Counted from the stretch's first letter, positions 44,178-54,434 are shown. The stretch: 64,000 bases of DNA from Acidobacteriota bacterium (GCA_040754075.1 JBFMDH010000027.1:42649-106648), one strand, 5' to 3'. Numbers and translations: made by a program. The notes: generated from the sequence alone by a model not told the origin.

Positions 44178-47100
44178 ATGTTCAATGCGCCACAACGCAC
44201 CGATGCGCTGATTTTGAAATATCGCGCTTTGCTTGACGTATCAAAAGCGCTGGCGACGCATTACGATCTTGCCGGACTGTTTCGCAACCTTTCGGAACAA
44301 CTGCGTCTGGTGGTCGATTTTGAAGCGGTGATTATCACGCTTTACGATGCGCAAAAACATCTGATGCGCCGCTATTTATTGGAGTCGAACATTGCCGAAC
44401 TCGCCGATTTGACTGCCGAAGCGGCGGTTGAAAATTCCTTAGCCGGATTGGTGTGGAAAACCCAGAAAGCTTATTTGCTCAATCGCCCGGAAGATGCCGC
44501 AGCCTATCCGCCGCTGATGAAATCGCTGCAAAAGAATGGCATTCAATCCGCCTGCATCTTGCCGCTCACTTCATCAGGGCATCGCCTCGGCACTATTGGA
44601 TTTGGAAGTCGCCGCGTAGCCGCCTATAGCGACGACCAGCTCGAATTTTTACAACTGCTCGCCAATCAGGTCGCGGTTGCCATCGACAATACGCGCAATT
44701 TTGAACAGGCGCGCGAAGCGGAACAGCAGGCAAAACGGCAATCCGAACACGAACGGTTGATGCTGGAAATCAATAACGCGGTGGTTTCGCAACTTGATTT
44801 GGCAGAACTGCTGCAAATCGTTTCTCCCAGCATTCGCAAGGTCATCGGCAGCGATACGGTCGGCGTTCTCTTGTATGACCAGGAGCGTAATCAATTGCGC
44901 GCCTTTATGACCGATTTTCCGCCCGACCATCCGCTCGCTCAAAAAGGCTTACCTATCGACCTCGAAGGCAGTCCGAGCGGTCTGGCATTCACCACCGGGC
45001 AACCGGTTTACGTTGAAAAACCGGATTTAGAACGCTTCGATTCCGATTTGGCAAAACGGGTTTTTGACGAAGGCACGCAATCGGGCGTCTGCATTCCGCT
45101 GATTGCCAAAGGGCACAAATTGGGTGTTTTGGGCGTGACCAGCAAGCATGAGAATGCGTTCTCCGATGAGGACAAAGCGTTATTGATTCAAATCGCCAAT
45201 CAAGTGGCGATTGCCGTGGATAATGCGCTCAATTTTGAACGGGCGCGCCGGGCTGAGCAGGAAGTCAAACGCCAGCTTGAACGCGAACGCCTGATGCTCA
45301 AAATCAATAACGCGGTGGTTTCGCAACTCGACTTGCTGGAACTGGTGCGCGTGATTTCATCCTCTCTTCGCGAAACCCTGGAACTCGACATCGCCAGCGT
45401 TTCGCTGTATGACCCGGAAAGCCATCAACTGCGCGCTTACTGGTTCGACCTGTCAGAAACTCTGCCGCCGGTTGAAGAAGGAACGGTCTTTCCACTTGAA
45501 GGAAATGTCGGCGGGGTGGCGTTTACGACTGGCAAAGCGCTCTTTATCAATCGCACCGATCCCGAAAAAGCTTACTCGGATTTTGACCAACGATTGATTG
45601 AAGCAGGCATCCGCTCAGGTGGTTGCATCCCGCTAATTGTGCAGGAGCGTAAACTCGGCATTCTGGCAATCGGCAGTTTTCGTGAAGATGCGTTTTCCCC
45701 AGCCGATCAGGAATTGCTCATTCATATTGCCAATCAAATCGCCATCGCTGTTGAGAATGCGCTGAATTTTAAACGCGCCCGGCTTGCCGAACGACAGGCT
45801 GGCGAAGAGCGTGACCGCGCCAACCTTTTGCTTGATGTCAACAATGCCATCATTTCCCATCTTGACCTCAATGAACTGGTCAAACGGATTTCCGCCAGCC
45901 TGCTTGATGCGCTTCCGCACGATGCCGCCGGAATTGCGCTCTACGACGCTGAGAACAATTATTTGCGCGAATATGCCAGCATCGCTTATCCGGGTTATGA
46001 TGCGTATCCGCAAGGCGAAATTTTTCGGCTTACCGGAACCGCCGTCGGGCTGGTGTTTACCTCGGGCGAGCCGCTGCTACTCAGGCGACCGGACGCTGAG
46101 CGTTTTCCCGCAGACCGCCTGCCGCTTCCGGGCGAAAATATGCCGCGTTCTGCCTGTCTGGTGCCGCTCATTTCTCACGGACGAAAACTTGGAGTTCTCG
46201 GCGTCGGCAGCAATCAAGAAGACAGGTTCGCCCAGTCCGACCTCGACCGCTTCGCGCAAATTGCCGGTCAAGTCGCCATCGCTGTCGAAAATGCCCTGGC
46301 TTATCGCGAGATTGAATCACTTAAAAATAAACTCGCAAGCGAAAAGCTTTACCTTGAACAAGAGATTCAAACCGAATATAACTTCGCAGAAATCATCGGG
46401 CAGAGTCTCACTTTAAAGCGCATTCTCAAACAGGTCGAAACCGTCGCGCCTACCGATTCCGTGGTTTTGATTCAAGGCGAAACCGGAACCGGCAAAGAAC
46501 TCATTGCCCGCGCCATTCATAACTTGAGCAACCGCAGCGAACGCACCATGGTAAAACTCAACTGCGCGGCAATTCCGACGGGACTGCTCGAAAGCGAACT
46601 TTTCGGACATGAAAAAGGCGCGTTTACCGGCGCTGTCGCGCAACGCATCGGGCGTTTTGAACTGGCGCATCGCGGCACCCTTTTTTTGGATGAAGTCGGC
46701 GACATTCCGCTTGAATTACAACCGAAACTTTTGCGCGTCTTGCAGGAATCGGAATTTGAGCGACTCGGCAGTTCGCGCACCCTGCGCGTCGATGTGCGAC
46801 TGATTGCCGCGACCAATTGCGACCTGGCGCAGATGGTCGAAGAGAAAAAATATCGCGGCGATCTGTTTTATCGCTTGAATGTTTTTCCGTTGCGAATTCC
46901 ACCGCTTCGCGAACGCGCCGAAGATATTCCACTACTGGTCGGCTACTTCATTCAAAAACATTCGCGTCGCATGAATAAACGCATCGAGTCGGTGCGCGCC
47001 GAAGATATGCAGGCGCTCATCGCTTACCATTGGTCTGGTAATGTCCGGGAGTTGGAAAATTTCATTGAACGCGCCGTGATTCTTTCAAAAGGGAGTCAAC

Positions 47101-47327
47101 TGGAAGTCCCGCTTTCGGAACTCCGAAAACCAAGTGAAACAATCCCTCATCAAACAACCACGATGCCCACCAAACTGGTTTCCCTCGAAGACCATGAACG
47201 CCAATACATTCAAGAGGTGTTGCGTCAGACAAACGGCGTCATCGGCGGCAAAGGCGGCGCGGCGGAAATCCTCGACCTGCCGATTTCTACCCTTCGCAGC
47301 CGCATGAAAAAACTCGGTTTGAAATAA
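44178..47327 (+). CDS. sigma54-dependent activator with four GAF domains
   Basis: 1049-aa FhlA-like enhancer-binding protein. Four GAF domains (about 30-170, 205-350, 385-530, 565-710) form the sensor part. Domains 2-4 are recent duplicates, each introduced by a LxxNNAxxSxLDL sequence. The AAA+ domain (about 740-965) has GETGTGKE, the sigma54-contacting GAFTGA and LFLDEVGDIP. A Fis-type helix-turn-helix is at the end (GGAAEILDLPISTLRSRMKK). It activates sigma54 promoters in response to an unknown ligand or redox cue. The -24/-12-like promoter and repeat just downstream make the efflux operon its likely target. Confidence 0.93.
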   Translation: MFNAPQRTDALILKYRALLDVSKALATHYDLAGLFRNLSEQLRLVVDFEAVIITLYDAQKHLMRRYLLESNIAELADLTAEAAVENSLAGLVWKTQKAYLLNRPEDAAAYPPLMKSLQKNGIQSACILPLTSSGHRLGTIGFGSRRVAAYSDDQLEFLQLLANQVAVAIDNTRNFEQAREAEQQAKRQSEHERLMLEINNAVVSQLDLAELLQIVSPSIRKVIGSDTVGVLLYDQERNQLRAFMTDFPPDHPLAQKGLPIDLEGSPSGLAFTTGQPVYVEKPDLERFDSDLAKRVFDEGTQSGVCIPLIAKGHKLGVLGVTSKHENAFSDEDKALLIQIANQVAIAVDNALNFERARRAEQEVKRQLERERLMLKINNAVVSQLDLLELVRVISSSLRETLELDIASVSLYDPESHQLRAYWFDLSETLPPVEEGTVFPLEGNVGGVAFTTGKALFINRTDPEKAYSDFDQRLIEAGIRSGGCIPLIVQERKLGILAIGSFREDAFSPADQELLIHIANQIAIAVENALNFKRARLAERQAGEERDRANLLLDVNNAIISHLDLNELVKRISASLLDALPHDAAGIALYDAENNYLREYASIAYPGYDAYPQGEIFRLTGTAVGLVFTSGEPLLLRRPDAERFPADRLPLPGENMPRSACLVPLISHGRKLGVLGVGSNQEDRFAQSDLDRFAQIAGQVAIAVENALAYREIESLKNKLASEKLYLEQEIQTEYNFAEIIGQSLTLKRILKQVETVAPTDSVVLIQGETGTGKELIARAIHNLSNRSERTMVKLNCAAIPTGLLESELFGHEKGAFTGAVAQRIGRFELAHRGTLFLDEVGDIPLELQPKLLRVLQESEFERLGSSRTLRVDVRLIAATNCDLAQMVEEKKYRGDLFYRLNVFPLRIPPLRERAEDIPLLVGYFIQKHSRRMNKRIESVRAEDMQALIAYHWSGNVRELENFIERAVILSKGSQLEVPLSELRKPSETIPHQTTTMPTKLVSLEDHERQYIQEVLRQTNGVIGGKGGAAEILDLPISTLRSRMKKLGLK

Positions 47328-47344
47328 ATTGACTTCTCATTCCT

Positions 47345-47382
47345 GATGCGACATTTCGTTCTCGATGCGATATTTCGCATCG
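47345..47382 (+). promoter_or_regulatory. possible enhancer (UAS) for the sigma54 activator
   Basis: A perfect palindrome CGATGCGA-TATT-TCGCATCG (47363-47382) with a second copy of its left part, GATGCGACATTTCG (47345-47358). It lies about 110 bp upstream of the -24/-12-like site. A T-rich stretch further downstream leaves a terminator role possible. Confidence 0.45.
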
Positions 47383-47492
47383 AATCCGCTTTTCTTTTTC
47401 CTGTCAACTGCAACTCAAAAACACCTTCACACACTACTTTCATTGATTGATTTCAATAACTTAATTGACCACAGCACGCCTGATGAAATCTT

Positions 47493-47508
47493 TGGTCTGG
47501 TCATTGCA
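47493..47508 (+). promoter_or_regulatory. sigma54 (-24/-12) promoter candidate
   Basis: TGGTCTGGTCATTGCA against the consensus TGGCACG-N4-TTGCW. The invariant GG and GC are exactly spaced and 9 of 12 defined positions match. It lies about 60 bp before the STAS gene start. Confidence 0.5.
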
Positions 47509-47569
47509 CTAAGCCGAGTCGCCTGCGTCAACCCGACAACGGCAATAAAAGGCAAGGAAATTAAGCAAG

Positions 47570-47869
47570 ATGACAACACGCATCACTCAGGTTAATGGAC
47601 GAACCAAAACCATTTTGAAAATCGAAGGCACACTGATTCTCGAAGAAGCTTTGCTGCTGGCGCAAATCTGCGCCGATTTACGCCGGCAAAGCGACCAGGA
47701 CATTGCGCTGGCTCTCGACGACCTGGTTTTTCTCGATACCTCAAGCGCCTATGTGCTCAACCGCCTCAAACACGAAGCCGGCATCACGCTCGAAGGCGCA
47801 GGTTTTTTTGTCCATCAAGTGCTTGAGTTGGTCGAACAACAGTCTCTGAATCAATCGGGACAACAATAG
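47570..47869 (+). CDS. STAS-like domain protein
   Basis: 99 aa with the pattern of anti-sigma-factor-antagonist (STAS) domains: KIEGTLILEEALLLAQ and IALALDDLVFLDTSSAYVLNRL. The usual phosphorylated Ser may be one of DTSS. It may be a regulatory subunit for the efflux operon it begins. No signal peptide. The ribosome-binding site is AAGGAAAT. Confidence 0.7.
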   Translation: MTTRITQVNGRTKTILKIEGTLILEEALLLAQICADLRRQSDQDIALALDDLVFLDTSSAYVLNRLKHEAGITLEGAGFFVHQVLELVEQQSLNQSGQQ

Positions 47870-47900
47870 ATTTTCACCCTTCGCAACAGGAGAAACCGTT

Positions 47901-49259
47901 ATGACGAACCGCGCATGTTTATTGATTTTTACGCTGCTGTTATTAGGTAGCACAACGAACGCTTTCGCTCAACAACCCGTATCATCTGCGGTTGAAACCT
48001 TGACGCTGGAGCAGGCTATCAACCTGGCGCTCAATGACAATCGCCAACTGAAAAACAGCGATATTGAAGTGAAAAAATATGGCGACCGTATTGCCGCGAC
48101 GCGCACCCTCAAACTGCCGTCGTTCAAAGTCGATGTGCAGGCATCACAACTGCTCACGCCGCTCAATTTCACTTTCGATAAAGGCACCTTCGGCACCTTT
48201 GAAGCGACCGGGCCCATACCGAACGAAGACACCACCATCAGTACGGCAAGAAAACCGACATTGATTGTCATCGGACAGGTGACGCAACCGCTTTCGCAAC
48301 TCTATCGCATCAACCTCAACCTCAAACAACTCAACGTTGGTCGCGAAATTGCCGAGCAACAATCACGCGCCCAGAAACAAACCATCGTTAATCAGGTCAA
48401 ACGCGCTTACTACGCCGTTTTGCAAACCCAGAGCGCGCTCCTGGCGATAGAAGAATCGCTCAAGCTGTACGAAGAGCTTGAGCGCGTGACCACGGATTAC
48501 GTCGCCCAACAAGTGGCGCTTAAATCAGAAAATCTTGATGTCAAAACGCGCTATGCAAAAGCCGAATATGATGCCCTCAATTTGCGCAACACGCTGGCGA
48601 CGCAAAAAGAACAACTCAACCACCTGATGGGTCGCGACATTCGCGCCGAATTCACCTTGAACGCGGTGCCCGAAGCCACCAGCTTTGAAAATAATCTGGC
48701 GGCGGCGCGCACCCGCGCCATTGAACAACGTCCCGAAGTGCAGGAAGGGCGCTTGAAAATTAAACAGGCGGAACTCGACCGGCGCATCAAAAAATCGGAA
48801 TTCATTCCTGATGTCGGACTCGGACTGACTTATATCTCGCCGCTCAATCTCAATTCGATTGTGCCGAAAACCATTGCGACGTTTGGCGTGACCTTCAGTT
48901 GGGAAATTTTCGATTGGGGCAAGAAACGGCGCGAACTCGACGAAAAGAGTCGAATCATTGAACAGGCAACCAATGGTTTAGCCGATGTTGAAAGTCAGGT
49001 ATTGATGGACGTCAATAATCGCCACCGGCAATTGCAACAGACGCGGCAAAGTTTGCGCATCGCTTTACTTTCGCAGGACACCGCGCGTGAACAGTTGCGC
49101 GTCGTGAGCCATAAGTACCGTGTGCAAATGGCGCTTTTGAAGGATGTGCTGGAAGTGCAAACGCGCCTTGCCGATGCCAACAACCAATATCAACAGGCGC
49201 TGCTCGCTTATTGGAGCGCCAAAGCTGATTTCGAGAAAGCCATAGGAGAAGACAAATGA
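47901..49259 (+). CDS. TolC-family outer-membrane efflux protein
   Basis: 452-aa outer-membrane channel subunit with a signal peptide (LLIFTLLLLGSTTNAFA), the start LTLEQAINLALNDNRQLKNS and two long alpha-helical coiled-coil repeats (TLKQ... and QSRAQKQTIVNQVKRAYYAV) typical of OEP proteins. It forms the exit duct for the RND pump. AGGAG precedes the ATG. Its stop overlaps the adaptor start (ATGA). Confidence 0.93.
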   Translation: MTNRACLLIFTLLLLGSTTNAFAQQPVSSAVETLTLEQAINLALNDNRQLKNSDIEVKKYGDRIAATRTLKLPSFKVDVQASQLLTPLNFTFDKGTFGTFEATGPIPNEDTTISTARKPTLIVIGQVTQPLSQLYRINLNLKQLNVGREIAEQQSRAQKQTIVNQVKRAYYAVLQTQSALLAIEESLKLYEELERVTTDYVAQQVALKSENLDVKTRYAKAEYDALNLRNTLATQKEQLNHLMGRDIRAEFTLNAVPEATSFENNLAAARTRAIEQRPEVQEGRLKIKQAELDRRIKKSEFIPDVGLGLTYISPLNLNSIVPKTIATFGVTFSWEIFDWGKKRRELDEKSRIIEQATNGLADVESQVLMDVNNRHRQLQQTRQSLRIALLSQDTAREQLRVVSHKYRVQMALLKDVLEVQTRLADANNQYQQALLAYWSAKADFEKAIGEDK

Positions 49260-50548
49260 AAAATCAGGAATTGAAATTCATCGCTATCATTTTTGCCTTG
49301 AGCGTGACGGTCGGGTGCAAGGTTCAAGCCGTTGAAAAAGCGCCTGTGCCGGTGAAAGTAAAAACCATTGAACTGGCGTCAAACACTGGCGGGATGCGCT
49401 ATTCGGCAAGCATCGTTCCGCGCACAGAGGTACAGCTTGCCTTCAGAGTCAGCGGTTATATTGATGCGCTTCATCAAGTGCGCGGCGTTGACGGGCAGTG
49501 GCGTAATGTGCAGGAAGGGGATGTCATTCCCAGAGGCACTGTGCTGGCGCAAGTGCGCCGCAGCGATTATGCGGTCAAAGTCACGCAAGCCGAATCGCAG
49601 ACCGCCGAAGCGCGCGCCGGTGTCGATTCCAGTAAAGCGCAACTGGCAGAGGCTGAATCATCGCTCGCTTCAGCGAAAGCGCAACTCGCCGAAGCCGAAG
49701 CCGCTTATGAACGCGCCAAATTAGATTTTGAACGCGCTAAAAATCTTTATGAAGGTCAAAGTCTGACCAAAGCCGATTATGACGCGGCGAAATCGCAATA
49801 TGACATGGCGCAGGCGAAACTCAACAGCGCGAAATCACAGGTCGCCGTGGTCAACGCTAAAATTCAGGTGGCGCGCGCGGTCATTGATTCTTATGACGCG
49901 AAGGTCAAGGGAGCCAAAGCCGTGGTTGCGGAAGCCGCCATTCCCTTGCAGGACACCGCGCTGAGAGCGCCGATGAATTGTGTGGTGCTGCAAAAATCGG
50001 TTGAAGTGGGAACCCTGGTGTCACCCGGCGCTGCGGCTTTTGTTATCGCCGACACCTCATCAGTCAAAGCCATCTTCGGGGTTCCCGATTTGATGGTGAA
50101 ACAAATGAAACTCGGAAATACCTTGAAGGTGACGACAGAGGCGGCGCTCGGCGAAGATTTTCAAGGGCAGATTACCGCCATCTCGCCAGCCGCCGACCCC
50201 AAGAGTCGCGTCTTCGATATTGAAGTCACCATTCCCAATGCGCAGAATTTATTGAAAGTCGGCATGATTGCTGCGCTCACCGTTGAAGGGGAGACCAACC
50301 CATCTGAAGCCATCCCGGTTGTGCCATTGAACGCCATCGTAAAATCCGGCAATCACGAAAACCCTTACGCGGTCTTTGTGATTGAAGAGCACAGCGGCAG
50401 AACGATAGCGCGACAACGCCCGCTCAAACTGGGCGAAACTCTGGGTAACACCGTAGCTGTCATTGACGGGTTGAAGGCGGGTGAGCGCGTCATCACCACC
50501 GGAGCCAACCTGATTCAAAACAACGATAGCGTTCAAATCATTCCATAA
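49256..50548 (+). CDS. RND efflux periplasmic adaptor (MFP)
   Basis: 430-aa membrane-fusion protein with a lipoprotein-type leader (IIFALSVTVGC). The lipoyl-like domain is split by a long coiled-coil hairpin (AEARAGVDSSKAQLAEAESS onward). The barrel part ends with LTVEGETNPSEAIPVV. It links the RND pump to TolC. It overlaps the tolC-like gene by 4 bp and is separated from the pump gene by a facing heptamer array. Confidence 0.92.
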   Translation: MKNQELKFIAIIFALSVTVGCKVQAVEKAPVPVKVKTIELASNTGGMRYSASIVPRTEVQLAFRVSGYIDALHQVRGVDGQWRNVQEGDVIPRGTVLAQVRRSDYAVKVTQAESQTAEARAGVDSSKAQLAEAESSLASAKAQLAEAEAAYERAKLDFERAKNLYEGQSLTKADYDAAKSQYDMAQAKLNSAKSQVAVVNAKIQVARAVIDSYDAKVKGAKAVVAEAAIPLQDTALRAPMNCVVLQKSVEVGTLVSPGAAAFVIADTSSVKAIFGVPDLMVKQMKLGNTLKVTTEAALGEDFQGQITAISPAADPKSRVFDIEVTIPNAQNLLKVGMIAALTVEGETNPSEAIPVVPLNAIVKSGNHENPYAVFVIEEHSGRTIARQRPLKLGETLGNTVAVIDGLKAGERVITTGANLIQNNDSVQIIP

Positions 50549-50552
50549 GGAG

Positions 50553-50619
50553 ACGATGAACGATGAAGTATGAATGATGAACAAATAGATTTTCCGTTCA
50601 TCGTTCACACTTCATCGTT
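50553..50619. repeat. facing heptamer arrays within the efflux operon
   Basis: ACGATGA, ACGATGA, AGTATGA, ATGATGA and ACAAATA (50553-50587) face GTTCATC, GTTCACA and CTTCATC (50596-50616). The element fills the gap between adaptor and pump genes, leaving AAGGAGA on its left edge and the pump's own AAGGAG on the right. Confidence 0.85.
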
Positions 50620-50638
50620 TCCGAGAAGGAGAAACACT

Positions 50639-53600
50639 ATGGCACACCTGAAAAGCGACGACGAAATGATTAAAAAAACACATAATACGGCGCGATTTTT
50701 TGTTGAAACGCGCCACATCTCCTGGGTCTTGTTAATTGCCACCTGCATCTGGGGCATCTATGGTTATTTCAATATGCCGCAGCGCAAAGACCCGGATATT
50801 CCTGTGCGGGTGGCGGTGGCGCTCACCCCTTGGCCCGGTTCGAGCGCCGAAAAGATTGAGAATCTGGTCACTAAAAGAATCGAAGCCAAGATTGCCGAAA
50901 ACGCCAAGGTGACGAAGATTGAATCCATTTCGCGAACCAGCATCTCAGTGGTTTACCTGGAGCTTGACGAAAATATTAAAGAGACCGGCAAAGAACTGGA
51001 TGACATCAAGCTGAAACTTGACAGCATCACCGATTTGCCGGACGGCGCGGGACCTATCAATTTCATTAAAGATTTTGGCGACACTGCGGCGTTGATGCTC
51101 ACGGTCGCAAGCCCCAAAGTAAATGAGGTGGAAATCGCTTTGCGTTCCGATGCCGTGCAAAAAGCGATTAGCGAAACGCGCGCCCAGGCGTCAACGGCAA
51201 CGAATAATAATCGCTTCACGATCATTCAAAATGTTCCCCCATCATTCAGTTTAAGCACTATTCGCGCGGCGCTTGACCTGTTGGTTCGCTTCGCCAAAGA
51301 GAAGGGGTTTGCTGAGGATATTCGCCTAATTGAAACCGCAGGATTTGTGGGACTGGATGGCGCATCAAGTGAAAGCGAAGAAAAATTGCAGGAATACACC
51401 CAACAATTCATTCGCGAGAAATTGCAAGCCGCAGAATTTGACCCCGACGTCTGGCAATCGGTGGTAATCAAAGACCCGCAAGAGACGCGCGCGAAAATAA
51501 CCGCGATAGTGGGCGAAAAATACAGCTATCGTCAGATGGACGATTTTACGGACATCATCGAAAAGACACTGAAAACGATTCCTGCGGTTTCCAAAGTTTC
51601 TCGCTCCGGCATCCTGCAAGAGAAAGTGTTTTTGGAATACTCGCAGGAACGATTGGCGGCGTACAATCTGGAAAGTCAAAGCCTGCAAAACATTCTCAAA
51701 GCGCGCAACATCACCTTGCCGGGCGGACAGTTGCAGGTTGACGACAAGAATTTAACCATTGACCCATCGGGCGAATTCAAAAGCGAAAAAGAGATTGCCG
51801 ATGTGGTGGTCGGCGCTTCGGCAAGCGGCGTGCCGGTCTATTTGCGCGACCTCGTTGACATCGTTCGCAGTTATGATAACCCGCCGCGCTTTTTAAATTT
51901 TTATAACTGGCGCGATGCCAACGGCGATTGGCAGCGCACCCGCGCCATCACCCTTTCGGTGCAGATGCGCGCCGGCGAAAAGATTGGTGATTTCGGTAAG
52001 ACCGTCGATGAGACGCTTAACGAACTCAAGAAACGTCTGCCCGAAGATTTAATTTTAGCGCGCACCAGTGACCAGCCATTGCAGGTGACCGAAAGCGTTG
52101 ACCTCTTTATGACCAGTCTCTATGAAGCCATCGTTCTGGTCGTGCTGGTTTCGTTAGTCGGTTTTTGGGAATGGCGTTCGGCGCTGCTGATGGCATTTTC
52201 GATTCCCATCACCTTAGCAATGACCTTTGGGTTGATGTCGTTTCTCGGCATCGACCTGCAACAAATTTCCATCGGCACGCTCATCATTGCGCTGGGGTTG
52301 TTGGTTGATGACCCGGTGGTTGCGGGCGATGCCATCAAACGCGATTTGGCATCGGGACATACGCCGCTGGTTTCTGCGTGGCTGGGACCGACCAAACTGG
52401 CAACTGCGATTATGTATGCCACAGTCACCAACATCGTCGCTTACTTGCCGTTTCTCTTGCTTACGGGCGACACCGGAAAATTTTTATATAGCTTGCCGGT
52501 GGTGCTCGCCTGTTCGCTCGTGGCATCGAGATTGGTTTCGATGACCTTCATTCCCTTGCTGGGATTTTATTTGCTCAAACCGAAAGCCGAACGACCAATT
52601 GAAGAACGGCGCAAAAAAGGTTTCGCGGCGTTTTATTACCGCATTGGAACCTGGGCAATCCAACACCGCTGGAAAGTGCTGGCAGGTTCATTGGCGTTCC
52701 TCGCGCTTGGCGGATTTTTCCTGAGTCAGTTGAAACAACAGTTCTTTCCCAAAGACCTTTCCTATCTCTCTTATGTCGATGTGTGGTTGCCGGAAGATGC
52801 GCCGCTGTTTGCGACTAATGAAGCCGCCAGACAGGCAGAAGAGACGATCAGAGATGTGGTGAAAGAGTACGAACTGGAACTCGCCGCAAAGACCGGTGAG
52901 TCGCGTCCGGCGCTTGAGTCGTTGACGACTTTTGTTGGCGGTGGTGGCCCGCGTTTCTGGTTTTCGCTGTCACCTGAACAGCAGCAGTTGAACTATGCGC
53001 AGATTATCATTCAGACAAAAGATAAACACGACACCAATCATTTGATTGCGCCATTGCAGAAAGCCTTATCCGCGCGGGTTGCCGGGGCGCGCATCGATGT
53101 GCGACAACTGGAATCGGGCGCTGCCGTAGGGCTTCCGGTTGCCATCAGATTATCGGGCGACGATATAGGGACGCTCAGGGCTTACGCCGAGCAGTTGAAA
53201 GAAATTTTGCGCGCCGTACCGACGGCAGCGCGTGTGCGCGATGATTGGGGCGACGAAAGCTTTATGGTCAAACTGCAAACCGACGCCGACCGCGCCAATA
53301 TGGCTGGCGTATCGAATATGGATGTTGCGTCTTCTTCGGTTGCGGGCATGACCGGAGCCTCTATGACGACGTTGCGCGAAGGCGATAAACAAATACCTGT
53401 AGTGGTGCGCATGCGTATGGAAGAACGCGCCCAACTCGGCGACATCAAAAATCTCTACGTCTATTCGCAAACCAACGGGCGACGCATCCCGCTGCAACAG
53501 GTCTCTTCGATTGATTACCAACTGGAGACCGAAAAGCTCAGAAGGCGCAATCAATTTCGCACCATCACGGTTTCATGTATGCCGGAAGGCGACACCCTGC

Positions 53601-54271
53601 CATCCGAAATTATGACAGCGGCGCGTCCGCAACTCGAAGAATTGCAGAAACAGTTGCCGCCGGGTTACAAACTGGAAATCGGCGGCGAAGAAGCCGAGCA
53701 GGTGAAAGGGTTCAAACAACTGACGATTGTGATGGCAATATCGGTCGCGGTCATCTTTCTGGCGCTGGTTTTTCAATTCAAACACGCCATCAAACCCTTC
53801 ATCGTGTTTGCGGCGATTCCCTATGGCATTGTCGGAGCTTTAGGCGTGTTGTGGATGATGGGCGCGCCATTTGGCTTCATGGCTTTTTTGGGAATTGTCA
53901 GTTTAATCGGCGTCATTGTCAGCCACATCATCGTGCTCTTTGATTTTATCGAAGAGAAACATGCCGAAGGTGAACCATTGATTGAAGCGTTGCTCGACGC
54001 AGGGATTATGCGACTGAGACCCGTGTTGATTACGGTCGGCGCAACCGTGATTGCATTGTTTCCGCTGGCAGCGCACGGCGGTCCCTTGTGGGAGCCGCTT
54101 TGTTACGCGCAGATTGGCGGTTTGTGCGCGGCAACGGTCGTCACCTTGTTGATGGTTCCGGTGATTTACTCCATCTTCGTTTTGGATTTGAAGTTGGTGA
54201 AATGGGACAGCACCCCTGAGCCTTCTAATCAGGAGGTCTCTGATGTTGAAGTGGTCGCCATCACCAATTGA
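50639..54271 (+). CDS. RND efflux pump inner-membrane permease
   Basis: 1210-aa AcrB-type proton-driven pump. TM1 (HISWVLLIATCIWGIYGYF) is followed by periplasmic porter loops, and the conserved LIIALGLLVDDPVVAGDAI keeps both aspartates of the proton relay in TM4. The second half repeats the fold. It is about 150 residues longer than AcrB, mainly through an insertion near residues 185-300 (ENAKV... to YSYRQMDDFTDII). I start at ATG 50639, which follows GAAGGAG at 8 nt; a frame extension to 50570 is repeat-derived. Exports drugs, metals or lipids; substrate unknown. Confidence 0.92.
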   Translation: MAHLKSDDEMIKKTHNTARFFVETRHISWVLLIATCIWGIYGYFNMPQRKDPDIPVRVAVALTPWPGSSAEKIENLVTKRIEAKIAENAKVTKIESISRTSISVVYLELDENIKETGKELDDIKLKLDSITDLPDGAGPINFIKDFGDTAALMLTVASPKVNEVEIALRSDAVQKAISETRAQASTATNNNRFTIIQNVPPSFSLSTIRAALDLLVRFAKEKGFAEDIRLIETAGFVGLDGASSESEEKLQEYTQQFIREKLQAAEFDPDVWQSVVIKDPQETRAKITAIVGEKYSYRQMDDFTDIIEKTLKTIPAVSKVSRSGILQEKVFLEYSQERLAAYNLESQSLQNILKARNITLPGGQLQVDDKNLTIDPSGEFKSEKEIADVVVGASASGVPVYLRDLVDIVRSYDNPPRFLNFYNWRDANGDWQRTRAITLSVQMRAGEKIGDFGKTVDETLNELKKRLPEDLILARTSDQPLQVTESVDLFMTSLYEAIVLVVLVSLVGFWEWRSALLMAFSIPITLAMTFGLMSFLGIDLQQISIGTLIIALGLLVDDPVVAGDAIKRDLASGHTPLVSAWLGPTKLATAIMYATVTNIVAYLPFLLLTGDTGKFLYSLPVVLACSLVASRLVSMTFIPLLGFYLLKPKAERPIEERRKKGFAAFYYRIGTWAIQHRWKVLAGSLAFLALGGFFLSQLKQQFFPKDLSYLSYVDVWLPEDAPLFATNEAARQAEETIRDVVKEYELELAAKTGESRPALESLTTFVGGGGPRFWFSLSPEQQQLNYAQIIIQTKDKHDTNHLIAPLQKALSARVAGARIDVRQLESGAAVGLPVAIRLSGDDIGTLRAYAEQLKEILRAVPTAARVRDDWGDESFMVKLQTDADRANMAGVSNMDVASSSVAGMTGASMTTLREGDKQIPVVVRMRMEERAQLGDIKNLYVYSQTNGRRIPLQQVSSIDYQLETEKLRRRNQFRTITVSCMPEGDTLPSEIMTAARPQLEELQKQLPPGYKLEIGGEEAEQVKGFKQLTIVMAISVAVIFLALVFQFKHAIKPFIVFAAIPYGIVGALGVLWMMGAPFGFMAFLGIVSLIGVIVSHIIVLFDFIEEKHAEGEPLIEALLDAGIMRLRPVLITVGATVIALFPLAAHGGPLWEPLCYAQIGGLCAATVVTLLMVPVIYSIFVLDLKLVKWDSTPEPSNQEVSDVEVVAITN

Positions 54272-54396
54272 TTAAACCTGAAACGATAGAACAGTCCGCA
54301 TAAACCGGAATCAAGGATAACGCTATTCATCTATTTATGCGGTTGTGGGAGATGTCTCGAATACTTGCTGCGTCTGAGCGCAACGCATAAAAAATT

Positions 54397-54434
54397 AAGC
54401 CTGATGTCGTGCGCGGCGTCAGGCTTTTTTGTTT
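54397..54434 (+). terminator. intrinsic terminator of the efflux operon
   Basis: AAGCCTGA (54397-54404) pairs with TCAGGCTT (54419-54426), loop 14 nt, followed by TTTTGTTTT. The 308-bp gap 54272-54579 contains no gene; TTGACA at 54489-54494 with TAAACA at 54511 is a weak promoter candidate for phoH. Confidence 0.9.
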
